Below are positions 1 through 5,848 of a stretch of DNA of 8,281 nt, piece by piece. The stretch spans positions 1 through 8,281 of the forward strand of contig JAITVC010000301.1 of the NCBI GenBank assembly GCA_031286005.1. The letters run 5' to 3'. Both the position numbers and the translations under genes were made by a program. Source of the stretch: Bacteroidales bacterium (GTDB lineage: Bacteria > Bacteroidota > Bacteroidia > Bacteroidales > P3). The notes under the pieces were generated by a model. That model did not search any database, had not been told where the DNA came from, and saw nothing but the letters and a program-made list of their open reading frames with translations. Within the stretch, counting starts at the first letter, position 1, and each line of letters opens with the position of its first letter.

Positions 1-274
1 CAACGATAATATCTTTGCCATCGGCGCCATGAAGCTGACTTCTGCTGCCACCCTCGCCATCTTCGGCATGAAGGTGTTTGGTATATTTCAAATGCAACAA
101 CGTCCAAAGTTGCGCATTACCTTTCAAAATAATATGCCCTCCTCTGCCGCCATCGCCGCCATCCGGACCTCCACGAGGATTTCCACGTGTGCGCAAAAAG
201 TGCGCAGAGCCGGCACCTCCTTTGCCCGAACGGCAAAAGATTTTTACATAATCCACAAAATTCGATTCGGCCAT
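1..274 (-). CDS. obgE: Obg family GTPase, N-terminal part (cut by window edge)
   Basis: This is the first 91 codons of an Obg/CgtA GTPase, a ribosome-associated GTPase involved in large-subunit maturation and stress control. Translating the minus strand from the ATG at 274-272 gives MAESNFVDYVKIFCRSGKGG, followed by the glycine-rich stretch GGPDGGDGGRGGH, then LWTLLHLKYTKH and AEDGEGGSRSQLHG. These are the hallmark glycine-rich loops of the N-terminal Obg fold. The GTPase (G) domain lies beyond the left edge and cannot be seen. The start is clear: the ATG comes 2 bases after the adk stop codon, so adk and obgE are almost certainly co-transcribed and probably translationally coupled. No frame disruption is visible. 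The adk-obgE order is, to my knowledge, common in Bacteroidota. Confidence 0.95.
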   Translation of the reverse strand, partial: MAESNFVDYVKIFCRSGKGGAGSAHFLRTRGNPRGGPDGGDGGRGGHIILKGNAQLWTLLHLKYTKHLHAEDGEGGSRSQLHGADGKDIIV

Positions 275-276
275 AC

Positions 277-846
277 TTATAGTTTTTCTACGATTGCTTT
301 GACTTTTTTCCACGTTTCTTCAACCGCAAAATTGCCGCTAACAACATGAAGTTTGCCTTGTTTTCGGTAATAATCCTCTAATATCTGGGTTTTATCGTGG
401 TAAATCTGAATGCGTTTTTTGGCCGTTTCTTCATTATCATCGGCACGTCCGGATAATTGCCCGCGATACAAAATGCGTTTTACCAACTCCTCATCGTCCA
501 CATCCAAATCAATGGCTGCCGTGATGGTATGACCTTGTGATGTCAACGATTTATCTAAAAATTCGGCTTGCGAAACCGTGCGTGGATAGCCGTCGAACAA
601 ATACCCATTCGGATTGTTATGATATTTTTCAAAACGCTCAATCATGTTATTCACAATCTCGTCCGACACGTAGTTCCCTTTGGAAATAATCGCATCTATC
701 TTTTTGCCCATCTGCGTTCCGGCAGCAATTTCTTCTCGCAGACATTCGCCTGTAGAAATATGCTTTATGCCAAATGCCTTGACCAAATTGATGGCCTGTG
801 TACCTTTTCCCGACCCCGGAGGTCCTAATAATATAAGATTTAACAT
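277..846 (-). CDS. adk: Adenylate kinase, short form
   Basis: Adenylate kinase interconverts ATP + AMP and 2 ADP in the cytoplasm. The 189-residue protein has the P-loop GPPGSGKGT (residues 8-16), the AMP-site segment STGECLR (31-37), the signature GYLFDGYPRT (81-90) with Gln93 just after it, and SGRADDNEET (132-141) with Arg134 and Arg145 matching the catalytic arginines of the family. It is the short type: the roughly 27-residue LID insertion of the E. coli enzyme is absent, as is usual for about 190-residue Bacteroidota enzymes. One small oddity is Glu34, where most homologues have Asp (STGD). The ATG at 846-844 starts directly at the MLNLILLG strand and lies just downstream of a good promoter at 867-897. 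It is followed by obgE 2 bases later. In some Bacteroidota hpt precedes adk; here a promoter and a divergent operon do. Confidence 0.97.
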   Translation of the reverse strand: MLNLILLGPPGSGKGTQAINLVKAFGIKHISTGECLREEIAAGTQMGKKIDAIISKGNYVSDEIVNNMIERFEKYHNNPNGYLFDGYPRTVSQAEFLDKSLTSQGHTITAAIDLDVDDEELVKRILYRGQLSGRADDNEETAKKRIQIYHDKTQILEDYYRKQGKLHVVSGNFAVEETWKKVKAIVEKL

Positions 847-866
847 GAATGAATCCGTTTAGTGTG

Positions 867-897
867 CAAAGATACAAAAAAGTTATGAACGCTGCAA
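867..897 (-). promoter_or_regulatory. Bacteroidota-type promoter for adk-obgE
   Basis: Read on the minus strand, TTG at 897-895 is followed after exactly 20 bases by TATCTTTG at 874-867. This matches the Bacteroidota primary sigma pattern (TTG around -33, TAnnTTTG around -7, spacing 19-21). The ATG of adk is 20 bases past the -7 element, giving a short leader. The whole promoter sits inside an inverted-repeat arm (866-918) whose mirror copy provides the promoter at 1192-1222. Confidence 0.8.
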
Positions 898-953
898 GGA
901 CTAAACGAAGTTAATTATAAATTACGAATTACGATTTTGGGATCGGTGCAGAG

Positions 954-1064
954 AGAACGAATATATAACCTGTACATAACTTGGACATAACCTGTACATA
1001 CAAAATACATAACAAATAGAGAACAAATAGACTACAAAATAGAGAACAAGTAGAGAACAAAATC
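954..1064. repeat. Degenerate 11-bp tandem repeat, about 10 copies
   Basis: Consecutive units read agaacgaatat (954-964), ataacctgtac (965-975), ataacttggac (976-986), ataacctgtac (987-997), atacaaaatac (998-1008), ataacaaatag (1009-1019), agaacaaatag (1020-1030), a 12-base actacaaaatag (1031-1042), agaacaagtag (1043-1053) and agaacaaaatc (1054-1064). The units at 965 and 987 are identical. A second short stretch with the same period, tataccctttc then tataccccaat, lies at 1144-1165. The 11-bp step is close to one helical turn, so the short A-tracts fall roughly in phase, which could bend the DNA between the two promoters; that is inference. Confidence 0.8.
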
Positions 1065-1191
1065 CCTTAAAATAGACACTGTCAAACAAAAAATCACAAA
1101 CACAAAAAATACAGCTTGTTAAAGACTGTTTAAACGCACTTTGTATACCCTTTCTATACCCCAATAACCCATAATTAACTTCGTTGAGGCC

Positions 1192-1222
1192 TTGCGGCAT
1201 TCATAATTTTTTCGTACCTTTG
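1192..1222 (+). promoter_or_regulatory. Bacteroidota-type promoter for the lipoprotein operon
   Basis: TTG at 1192-1194 is followed after 20 bases by TACCTTTG at 1215-1222, the same spacing and layout as the adk promoter on the other arm of the inverted repeat. The first lipoprotein ATG is 30 bases downstream of the -7 element. No comparable element was noticed in the short gaps before the second, third and fourth genes, so this promoter probably drives all four. Confidence 0.8.
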
Positions 1223-1252
1223 CGACATCTATCTAAAACTCACAAACAAATC

Positions 1253-1345
1253 ATGAAGACATTTACTTTTAAATTAGCTATGGCATCGGCGGTTTTGCTG
1301 ATGATGGCGGGAGTTACGTTTGCCTGCAAAGAGAAAGAAAAGAAA
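1253..1345 (+). repeat. Leader cassette copy 1 (lipoprotein signal-peptide DNA)
   Basis: The first 75 bases of this gene match those of the third lipoprotein (2480) at 67 of 75 positions, and the following bases coding KEKEKK are essentially the same. Similarity ends abruptly after about codon 31. The conservation is at DNA level, including codons free to vary. Confidence 0.85.
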
Positions 1346-1945
1346 GAAACTTGCGATTGTAACAACAAACAGACTGTTTACGAAGTAAACGATCTACAGG
1401 GCACTATTAATTTTAATAGTGAAATTCAAAAATGGTATATATCTGTGCATACAAGCGGTACTATTGATAATGTGCGTATGTTTTTCCCGTGTAATATGAC
1501 GAATGATTACGAAAAGGAAATGAAAACTGTTACTTTTTCGGGGAGTGCATTTGATTTCGATGGAAACTTTAATGCACCTGCCGGATATGAGTATTTTTGT
1601 GTTGAATTATCTTCAATTGATGATATTTCTGTTTGTGGAGTAAATGACCCGCTGCAAAATATAGAATGGTTAAGAAAATATTGTGAAAGTCTTGATGAAT
1701 CACAAGATATTTCAAGCGTTCGTATTTCCCTTTATAAAACAATTAGTGAAGATGAGTATTTTTTCCTAACGGTAACTGATATTCCTACAATGTCGCCAAG
1801 TGTATGGACTAATTGGAAAAGCTGTAGTGGAGAAACAGTTTTTACTATAAATCCTGAAGCTACTCCTGAGGTTCAAGAGCGATATGAAGAATTTGTTAAA
1901 ACCAAAGAACTTGTTGCTGAATTATTCCATTTTGTTAAACCATAA
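1253..1945 (+). CDS. Predicted lipoprotein 1, unknown function
   Basis: The 230-residue protein begins with a lipoprotein signal peptide: MKTFTFK, a hydrophobic core, then VTFAC with Cys25 as the likely lipidated residue, followed by KEKEKKE. The mature part is not a family I can name firmly. Residues about 45-120 (TINFNSEIQKWYISVH, PAGYEYFCVEL) and about 130-197 (NIEWLRKYCES, DEYFFLTVTD, WTNWKSCSGETVF) look like two small beta-rich domains. The second vaguely resembles short Bacteroidota lipoprotein domains with a WL...C.G pattern, which is only an impression. The last 30 residues are probably helical. I reject the in-frame ATG at 1184: it lies upstream of the promoter's -33 element and would put 23 residues before the signal peptide. 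The gene is first of four, with 13 bases to the next. The mature region is AT-rich (32% GC in one line counted). Confidence 0.85.
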   Translation: MKTFTFKLAMASAVLLMMAGVTFACKEKEKKETCDCNNKQTVYEVNDLQGTINFNSEIQKWYISVHTSGTIDNVRMFFPCNMTNDYEKEMKTVTFSGSAFDFDGNFNAPAGYEYFCVELSSIDDISVCGVNDPLQNIEWLRKYCESLDESQDISSVRISLYKTISEDEYFFLTVTDIPTMSPSVWTNWKSCSGETVFTINPEATPEVQERYEEFVKTKELVAELFHFVKP

Positions 1946-1958
1946 AATTCAATAAATC

Positions 1959-2050
1959 ATGAAAACACTTACCTTTAAATTAACTATGGTATCGGCGGTT
2001 TTGCTGATGCTGGCGGGAATTTTTTGTTCCTGCAAAGAAAAAGAAAAAAC
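1959..2050 (+). repeat. Leader cassette copy 2 (lipoprotein signal-peptide DNA)
   Basis: The first 75 bases match the third lipoprotein leader at 67 of 75 positions, with most differences clustered just before the lipobox cysteine. The bases immediately before the ATG (aatc) are also shared by all three copies. Confidence 0.85.
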
Positions 2051-2453
2051 AAGTAAAGTATATTCAACAACAGAAGGAAAAGTTGACATAAACGAAACCG
2101 AATTTGTAAAACTATATTTTTCTCCAGAAAGTGGCTCTATTAATTCGCCAGTCGAATTAATATTGGGAAACCATACAGAAGGAGTTTTAACTTTTGGACA
2201 AGCCTTTTCCTTAGAGTATTTTGATGACGAAAATTGGACAGAAGTTCAATTAGATATTAATTTTGAAGATATAGGACTTTCACTTGAGGCCGGTGGAATA
2301 CGTAAAGGGATGTTTAATTTATCATTGATTGATGAGTATAACAATGGTAAAAAGGGGAAATATCGATATGTTAAAAAATTTGGGTTATCTTACAAATTTC
2401 CTTTCGTTACGGGAGAAACCTTTCCGTTATATGCTGAATTTGAAATAAAATAA
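1959..2453 (+). CDS. Predicted lipoprotein 2 with Ig-like (Big_14-type) domain
   Basis: The 164-residue protein has the same leader as its neighbours (MKTLTFKLTM, hydrophobic core, Cys25, then KEKEK). Cys23 is a second possible lipidation site (IFCSC). The mature region, residues about 43-164, reads like a single bacterial Ig-like beta-sandwich. VELILGNHTEGVLTFGQAFS (65-84) is followed by LEYFDDENWTEVQ, then a GLSLEAGG turn and the terminal KGKYRYVKKF. This N...LTFG...EyfddenW...GkYRyvK pattern is what I associate with the Big_14 family of secreted bacterial domains; the assignment is by eye. Its role is unknown, presumably structural or protein-protein contact at the envelope. The ATG at 1959 is 13 bases after the previous stop, which fits co-transcription. 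Base composition is AT-rich (27% GC in one line counted). Confidence 0.85.
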   Translation: MKTLTFKLTMVSAVLLMLAGIFCSCKEKEKTSKVYSTTEGKVDINETEFVKLYFSPESGSINSPVELILGNHTEGVLTFGQAFSLEYFDDENWTEVQLDINFEDIGLSLEAGGIRKGMFNLSLIDEYNNGKKGKYRYVKKFGLSYKFPFVTGETFPLYAEFEIK

Positions 2454-2479
2454 GATTATAACCTAAAAATATAATAATC

Positions 2480-2572
2480 ATGAAAACACTTACCTTTAAA
2501 TTAGCGATGGTATCGGCGATTTTGCTGATGCTGGCGGGAGTTACGTTTTCCTGCAAAGAGAAAGAAAAGAAA
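2480..2572 (+). repeat. Leader cassette copy 3 (lipoprotein signal-peptide DNA)
   Basis: This copy matches copies 1 and 2 at 67 of 75 bases each through the lipobox cysteine codon. It is about 44% GC, clearly richer than the sampled lines of the mature regions that follow copies 1 and 2. Confidence 0.85.
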
Positions 2573-3112
2573 TCGGAACTTCCACCCGAAACTCAAACTG
2601 GTGCCAATACATTTGGATGTTATCTGAATGGGGAACTTTTTGTACCACGGCCAGCCGGACAAATGTATTCTAAACCTGCTGTTGCTGCAATTTACTATCT
2701 GTGGCCAGGAGGAAATTATTTGAGCATACAAAGTCTCTCAACTGTAGATAATCAAATTTATTTTGGGGTGTGGATTGACGAGTCACGAGCAAATGAATAC
2801 AATTCTACAAATTTGATTGTTAATAACCAATATTTAGTTTGTGATGATTGCAATTGGAAAGTTTTCATTACAAAATTTGATACCATAAATCGTATCGTTA
2901 GTGGAACATTTGAATTTACTGGACAAAGCCGTTTTTTCGATTCCGATGTATCTCCTGAACAATTTCTTCCCGCCGACTATCAGATTACAGATGGTCGTTT
3001 TGATATAGTTGTCTATATTGAAGACCGACGTCAAGAGAATGATTCTTTTGACATCAAAAAATTATTTTATTCAAAACAGTATTTACAAACTATCAAAAAA
3101 CAAATGCTATGA
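2480..3112 (+). CDS. Predicted lipoprotein 3 (DUF6252/DUF5025-like)
   Basis: The 210-residue protein carries the shared leader (Cys25 in VTFSC, then KEKEKK). The mature part opens with LPPETQTGANTFGCYLNGEL (residues 34-53) and later has RIVSGTFEFTG (138-148) and ITDGRFDI (169-176). This combination is typical of a very common group of Bacteroidota lipoproteins of unknown function (I associate it with DUF6252/DUF5025). From memory such proteins usually end soon after TDGRFDI; this one continues for 34 residues, ending LQTIKKQML. Its stop overlaps the start of the next gene (ATGA at 3109-3112), so the two are likely translationally coupled. The ATG at 2480 is 26 bases after the previous stop. 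What it binds or does cannot be told from sequence. Confidence 0.88.
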   Translation: MKTLTFKLAMVSAILLMLAGVTFSCKEKEKKSELPPETQTGANTFGCYLNGELFVPRPAGQMYSKPAVAAIYYLWPGGNYLSIQSLSTVDNQIYFGVWIDESRANEYNSTNLIVNNQYLVCDDCNWKVFITKFDTINRIVSGTFEFTGQSRFFDSDVSPEQFLPADYQITDGRFDIVVYIEDRRQENDSFDIKKLFYSKQYLQTIKKQML

Positions 3113-5283
3113 AAAAGCATAAATTACCTCTGATGATTCTACTTTGTTCCTCACTTGTGGCAAAAGGACAATCCATTAGTCTTATTCCTGGCAATGACAC
3201 TGTTTGCCCTTGCAAAGCAGGCTTCACACAAGAGTATGAATATTCAGCAGCATCAGAATGTTCCCTATATTGGGAATTTTCGCCAGCTTCCTTTTATCAA
3301 GATTATCCTTCTTATGGAAATTATGATAATCAGCATACCAAAGCTGTTCGATGGAGTACACCTACCTATACTTTTAATGCAGCTTCACAAACAGGAACTC
3401 TGCCAAGAGGAAAAATAAAAGTTAAGAGTGGCTGTAATGATTTGGATACTGTGGCGCGAAATGTTGTTCTTTTATCAGTTAAAGGTCTATTTGTATCTGA
3501 TGTTACGATTGGTAATTTCCCAAAGATTTGGGATAATGCTTCTTATAACGTACGCTACAATGATACAACAGAAATTTCTGTTAGTTTACAACAAATTAAT
3601 TATCCAAACACGACAAAAAAAGTTACTTGGTATGAATGGTCCATTCCTAAAGGTTGGAAAGCAAAAGGTTTTGGTAATGATACTATTTTTTTGATGCCAT
3701 CAAGTATATTGCCGCCTCAAAACCCCAATATACCGCCAGTAAATAGCATTACTGTTACTCCTAACAAATGTTCTGGCGGAACAATAAAAGTCCGTCCTGT
3801 AGATTATTTTTGTTCAAATCATAATACAGATAGTTTGAAAGGTAATTGGTTTACAATTAACGTTTACAGAACGCCTAAAACTCCTTCAATTTCGATTAAT
3901 AGCAGTTTGACTACAGTTCTGTTTAGCGAACAAACACCGATCTCTATTAAAGCAACAGGTAATCCTTCGCACGATGAATACAAGTGGGAAGCCATTAACG
4001 GATTTTTGCAAACAGGATTTTTGCCTCAAACTTCTTCGTCTGTTATCCTTACTCATGTGGGTTGTAGTACTGCAACTGTGAAAACAAGGGCGATGTGTGA
4101 AAATGAGGAATTGACCTCAGTCTTGCTATCTATTCCTGTAAAAGATCAACCTACTATTTTGGGCTCTGATCTAATCTGTGTAGAAGAGTCATATACCTTA
4201 AGCACCCCCAATCTTAGAGTTTCTTCTTGGAGTGTAACCGAAGGCTTTACCATAGCATCGCAAAATACCACCTCTGTAACCGTTAGAGCAGCAAGCCTTA
4301 ACAAACAAACAGGAACCCTGTCTGCTATAATTAATGGCTGTCTTATTACAAAAAACATTCAGGCTTGTGATGCTTCGGATATTATCATCTCCGGCCCCGA
4401 AATTCTCTGTCCAGGCTCCCCCACTACCATATACTCTGTGGCCAATTTTCCTACTACAGGAGCTACCATAACATGGACTACCGGCAACTACTTATCAAAG
4501 CAAATCAGCGGAAACCAATGTGTTCTTACAAACACAATTTCAACCCAACCGCCGAAGCCCATACCTCCCGGATTAACATGGAACCCTCCAACCCAACTGC
4601 AAAGTTGGGTTAAAGCTGAAATTCGCTTTGCCTCCTCCAGAGAACTCATTACTACGCTGCAAAAAGATTTAACCATAAACAAAATCTCTATTTCCCCAAT
4701 TGAAATTCCATTCACTATCAATACCGGCGAAATATACATTTTTAGAAGTGGGCACAATGGTCCGGCATTCAACAATCATTTATCTTGGTCATTCAGTCCA
4801 TTTGTACCTTTCGGAAATTGGGATAACAATCAAATTGAAGTTGGTTTTGGTACGGCGCAATCCTACACCGTTACGGCTTCTATTCAAAATGGATGTGGAT
4901 TGGCCACTCAAAGCAAAACGTTTGTAGTAAATTCTTCTGTGCAGCCTCCTTGCTTAAATTGCCCTCCTCCTCAATTACATAGTATCGTGTACCCCAATCC
5001 TGCTTCCGGTACGCTTTATATTGACCTTAATGCCAACATTAGCGGAAATAATCAAAATCAAGTTTTTCAACAAAGCACATCTTCTAATCAAACATTTCAA
5101 ATACAATCTGTCCAAACCTTTGACATTTGCCTTTATGACAAGCATGGCAACATCGTTCGCCAACAAAAAGCCAATCAAGGCAAAATAGAATTTAATGTGA
5201 GCAATCTTCCGAAAGGCACCTATTTTTTACACATTGAAAGTAACGGAAAAATTCACAAAGAACAAATCATTATCGAAAAATAA
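3109..5283 (+). CDS. Large secreted Ig/PKD-like protein with T9SS C-terminal sorting domain
   Basis: The 724-residue protein has an N-terminal signal peptide (MKKHKLPLMILLCSSLVAKG, probable cleavage near residue 20). Several beta-rich, Cys-containing modules resembling PKD/Ig-like repeats follow, roughly 21-125, 126-255, 256-345, 346-420, 421-525 and 526-610. Modules at about 353 and 428 start GSDLICVEESYTLS and SGPEILCPGSPTTIYS, and aromatic cores such as SSWSVTEG and ITWTTG follow. It ends in a type A T9SS sorting domain: IVYPNPASGTLYIDL (626-640), FDICLYDKHGNIVRQQ (671-686) and LPKGTYFLHI (700-709), ending EQIIIEK. Such domains route proteins through the type IX machinery for cell-surface attachment or release. 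A Gln/Asn/Ser-rich insert (641-668) splits the domain. No enzymatic module is visible; an adhesin or surface scaffold is likely. The start overlaps lipoprotein 3 by 4 bases. Confidence 0.9.
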   Translation: MKKHKLPLMILLCSSLVAKGQSISLIPGNDTVCPCKAGFTQEYEYSAASECSLYWEFSPASFYQDYPSYGNYDNQHTKAVRWSTPTYTFNAASQTGTLPRGKIKVKSGCNDLDTVARNVVLLSVKGLFVSDVTIGNFPKIWDNASYNVRYNDTTEISVSLQQINYPNTTKKVTWYEWSIPKGWKAKGFGNDTIFLMPSSILPPQNPNIPPVNSITVTPNKCSGGTIKVRPVDYFCSNHNTDSLKGNWFTINVYRTPKTPSISINSSLTTVLFSEQTPISIKATGNPSHDEYKWEAINGFLQTGFLPQTSSSVILTHVGCSTATVKTRAMCENEELTSVLLSIPVKDQPTILGSDLICVEESYTLSTPNLRVSSWSVTEGFTIASQNTTSVTVRAASLNKQTGTLSAIINGCLITKNIQACDASDIIISGPEILCPGSPTTIYSVANFPTTGATITWTTGNYLSKQISGNQCVLTNTISTQPPKPIPPGLTWNPPTQLQSWVKAEIRFASSRELITTLQKDLTINKISISPIEIPFTINTGEIYIFRSGHNGPAFNNHLSWSFSPFVPFGNWDNNQIEVGFGTAQSYTVTASIQNGCGLATQSKTFVVNSSVQPPCLNCPPPQLHSIVYPNPASGTLYIDLNANISGNNQNQVFQQSTSSNQTFQIQSVQTFDICLYDKHGNIVRQQKANQGKIEFNVSNLPKGTYFLHIESNGKIHKEQIIIEK

Positions 5284-5293
5284 ACGTGATTAT

Positions 5294-5314
5294 TAAACTC
5301 GATTTTTGAGTTTA
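5294..5314. terminator. Weak hairpin between convergent genes
   Basis: TAAACTC at 5294-5300 pairs with GAGTTTA at 5308-5314 around a 7-base loop containing five Ts. It lies 10 bases after the stop of the T9SS protein and 4 bases from the end of the convergent carbonic anhydrase-like gene, a suitable place for a shared terminator. The stem is AT-rich and no long T-tract follows on either strand, so the call is tentative. Confidence 0.35.
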
Positions 5315-5318
5315 TACA

Positions 5319-5828
5319 CTATTCTTCACCCGTGTACCATTTCTTATAGGTAAGATACCCTTCGGCGTTTTTCTTGGCGGCAGCGGCGATTTGTTCACTG
5401 CCTTCCTTGATTTTTTTGACCGGAGAGCCTACCCAAACGCCCGGTTCGAGAACGGCATTGCTGGGCACAAAAGCTCCTGCTCCGATAATCGTATTGTCGG
5501 GAATAACGGCATTATCCATCAAAATCGCCCCCATGCCGATGAGTACATTATTGCCAACTTTTGCGCCATGCACAATTGCATTATGGCCTACCGAAACATC
5601 GTTGCCGACTTCACACGTGGATACATTATAGGTTCCATGAAACGTGGCACATTCCTGCACATTCACACGATCGCCAAGGCGAATAGCTCCCACGTCGCCA
5701 CGCAACACTGCGCCATACCAAATGCTGCAATCCTCGCCCATCTCAACATCACCGATGATGGCTGCTGTTTCGGCGATGAATGTGTTTTTCCCGATTTTCG
5801 GCGTGAAGCCTTTTAATTCTTTTATCAT
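5319..5828 (-). CDS. Gamma-class carbonic anhydrase-like hexapeptide-repeat protein (YrdA/PaaY type)
   Basis: The 169-residue protein is a left-handed beta-helix of the gamma-carbonic anhydrase family, with repeated hexapeptide turns such as IGDVEM, VGNDVS, VGNNVL and IIGAGA. Residues expected at the active site are present: RGD (Arg43, Asp45), Asn56 and Gln58 (NVQ), and three histidines able to bind the metal (His64, His82, His87 in ATFHGT and VGHNAIVH). The conserved IGMGAILMDNAVI (97-109) and VGSPVKKIKEG near the C-terminus also fit. Length matches cytoplasmic YrdA/PaaY-like members, many of which have weak or unknown activity, so carbonic anhydrase activity is only inferred. The ATG at 5828-5826 is the only sensible start and follows an A-rich leader. 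No TAnnTTTG promoter is visible in the 102 bases upstream, so transcription may read through from the barrel gene. Confidence 0.93.
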   Translation of the reverse strand: MIKELKGFTPKIGKNTFIAETAAIIGDVEMGEDCSIWYGAVLRGDVGAIRLGDRVNVQECATFHGTYNVSTCEVGNDVSVGHNAIVHGAKVGNNVLIGMGAILMDNAVIPDNTIIGAGAFVPSNAVLEPGVWVGSPVKKIKEGSEQIAAAAKKNAEGYLTYKKWYTGEE

Positions 5829-5848
5829 CTTTGTTTTGTTTGTGTTTA

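Larger units (their letters stand above)
866..1223. repeat. 53-bp imperfect inverted repeat with outward-facing promoters at both ends
   Basis: Positions 866-918 and the reverse complement of 1171-1223 align without gaps at 46 of 53 bases. The inner 15 bases (AACGAAGTTAATTAT at 904-918, reverse complement at 1171-1185) match perfectly. Each arm contains a full promoter reading outward, so the 358-bp segment looks like a promoter-bearing element with long terminal inverted repeats, or a duplicated and inverted control region. I see no target-site duplication next to the arms and no transposase inside, so mobility is only inferred (a MITE-like element is one option). The interior holds a degenerate 11-bp tandem repeat and no convincing gene; this entry and the next two describe the gene-free stretch 847-1252. 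Confidence 0.8.

Noticed and set aside
965..1000. DnaA-box cluster or replication origin
   Set aside because: The nonamers (TTATGTACA on the minus strand) deviate from TTATNCACA and arise from the 11-bp repeat; no dnaA, dnaN or AT-rich unwinding region is nearby.
954..1064. CRISPR array
   Set aside because: The units are 11 bp, contiguous and without spacers, and no cas genes are present.
922..1200. A 92-codon minus-strand open frame across the inverted-repeat element
   Set aside because: It starts within the promoter arm, consists largely of the 11-bp repeat read as hydrophobic residues, and has no recognisable domain or promoter of its own.
1184..1252. Upstream in-frame ATG for lipoprotein 1
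   Set aside because: It precedes the promoter's -33 element and would bury the signal peptide behind 23 extra residues; the sister genes start at the MKT position.
5391..5816. A 141-codon plus-strand open frame
   Set aside because: It is antisense to the well-supported carbonic anhydrase-like gene and shows no family signature.
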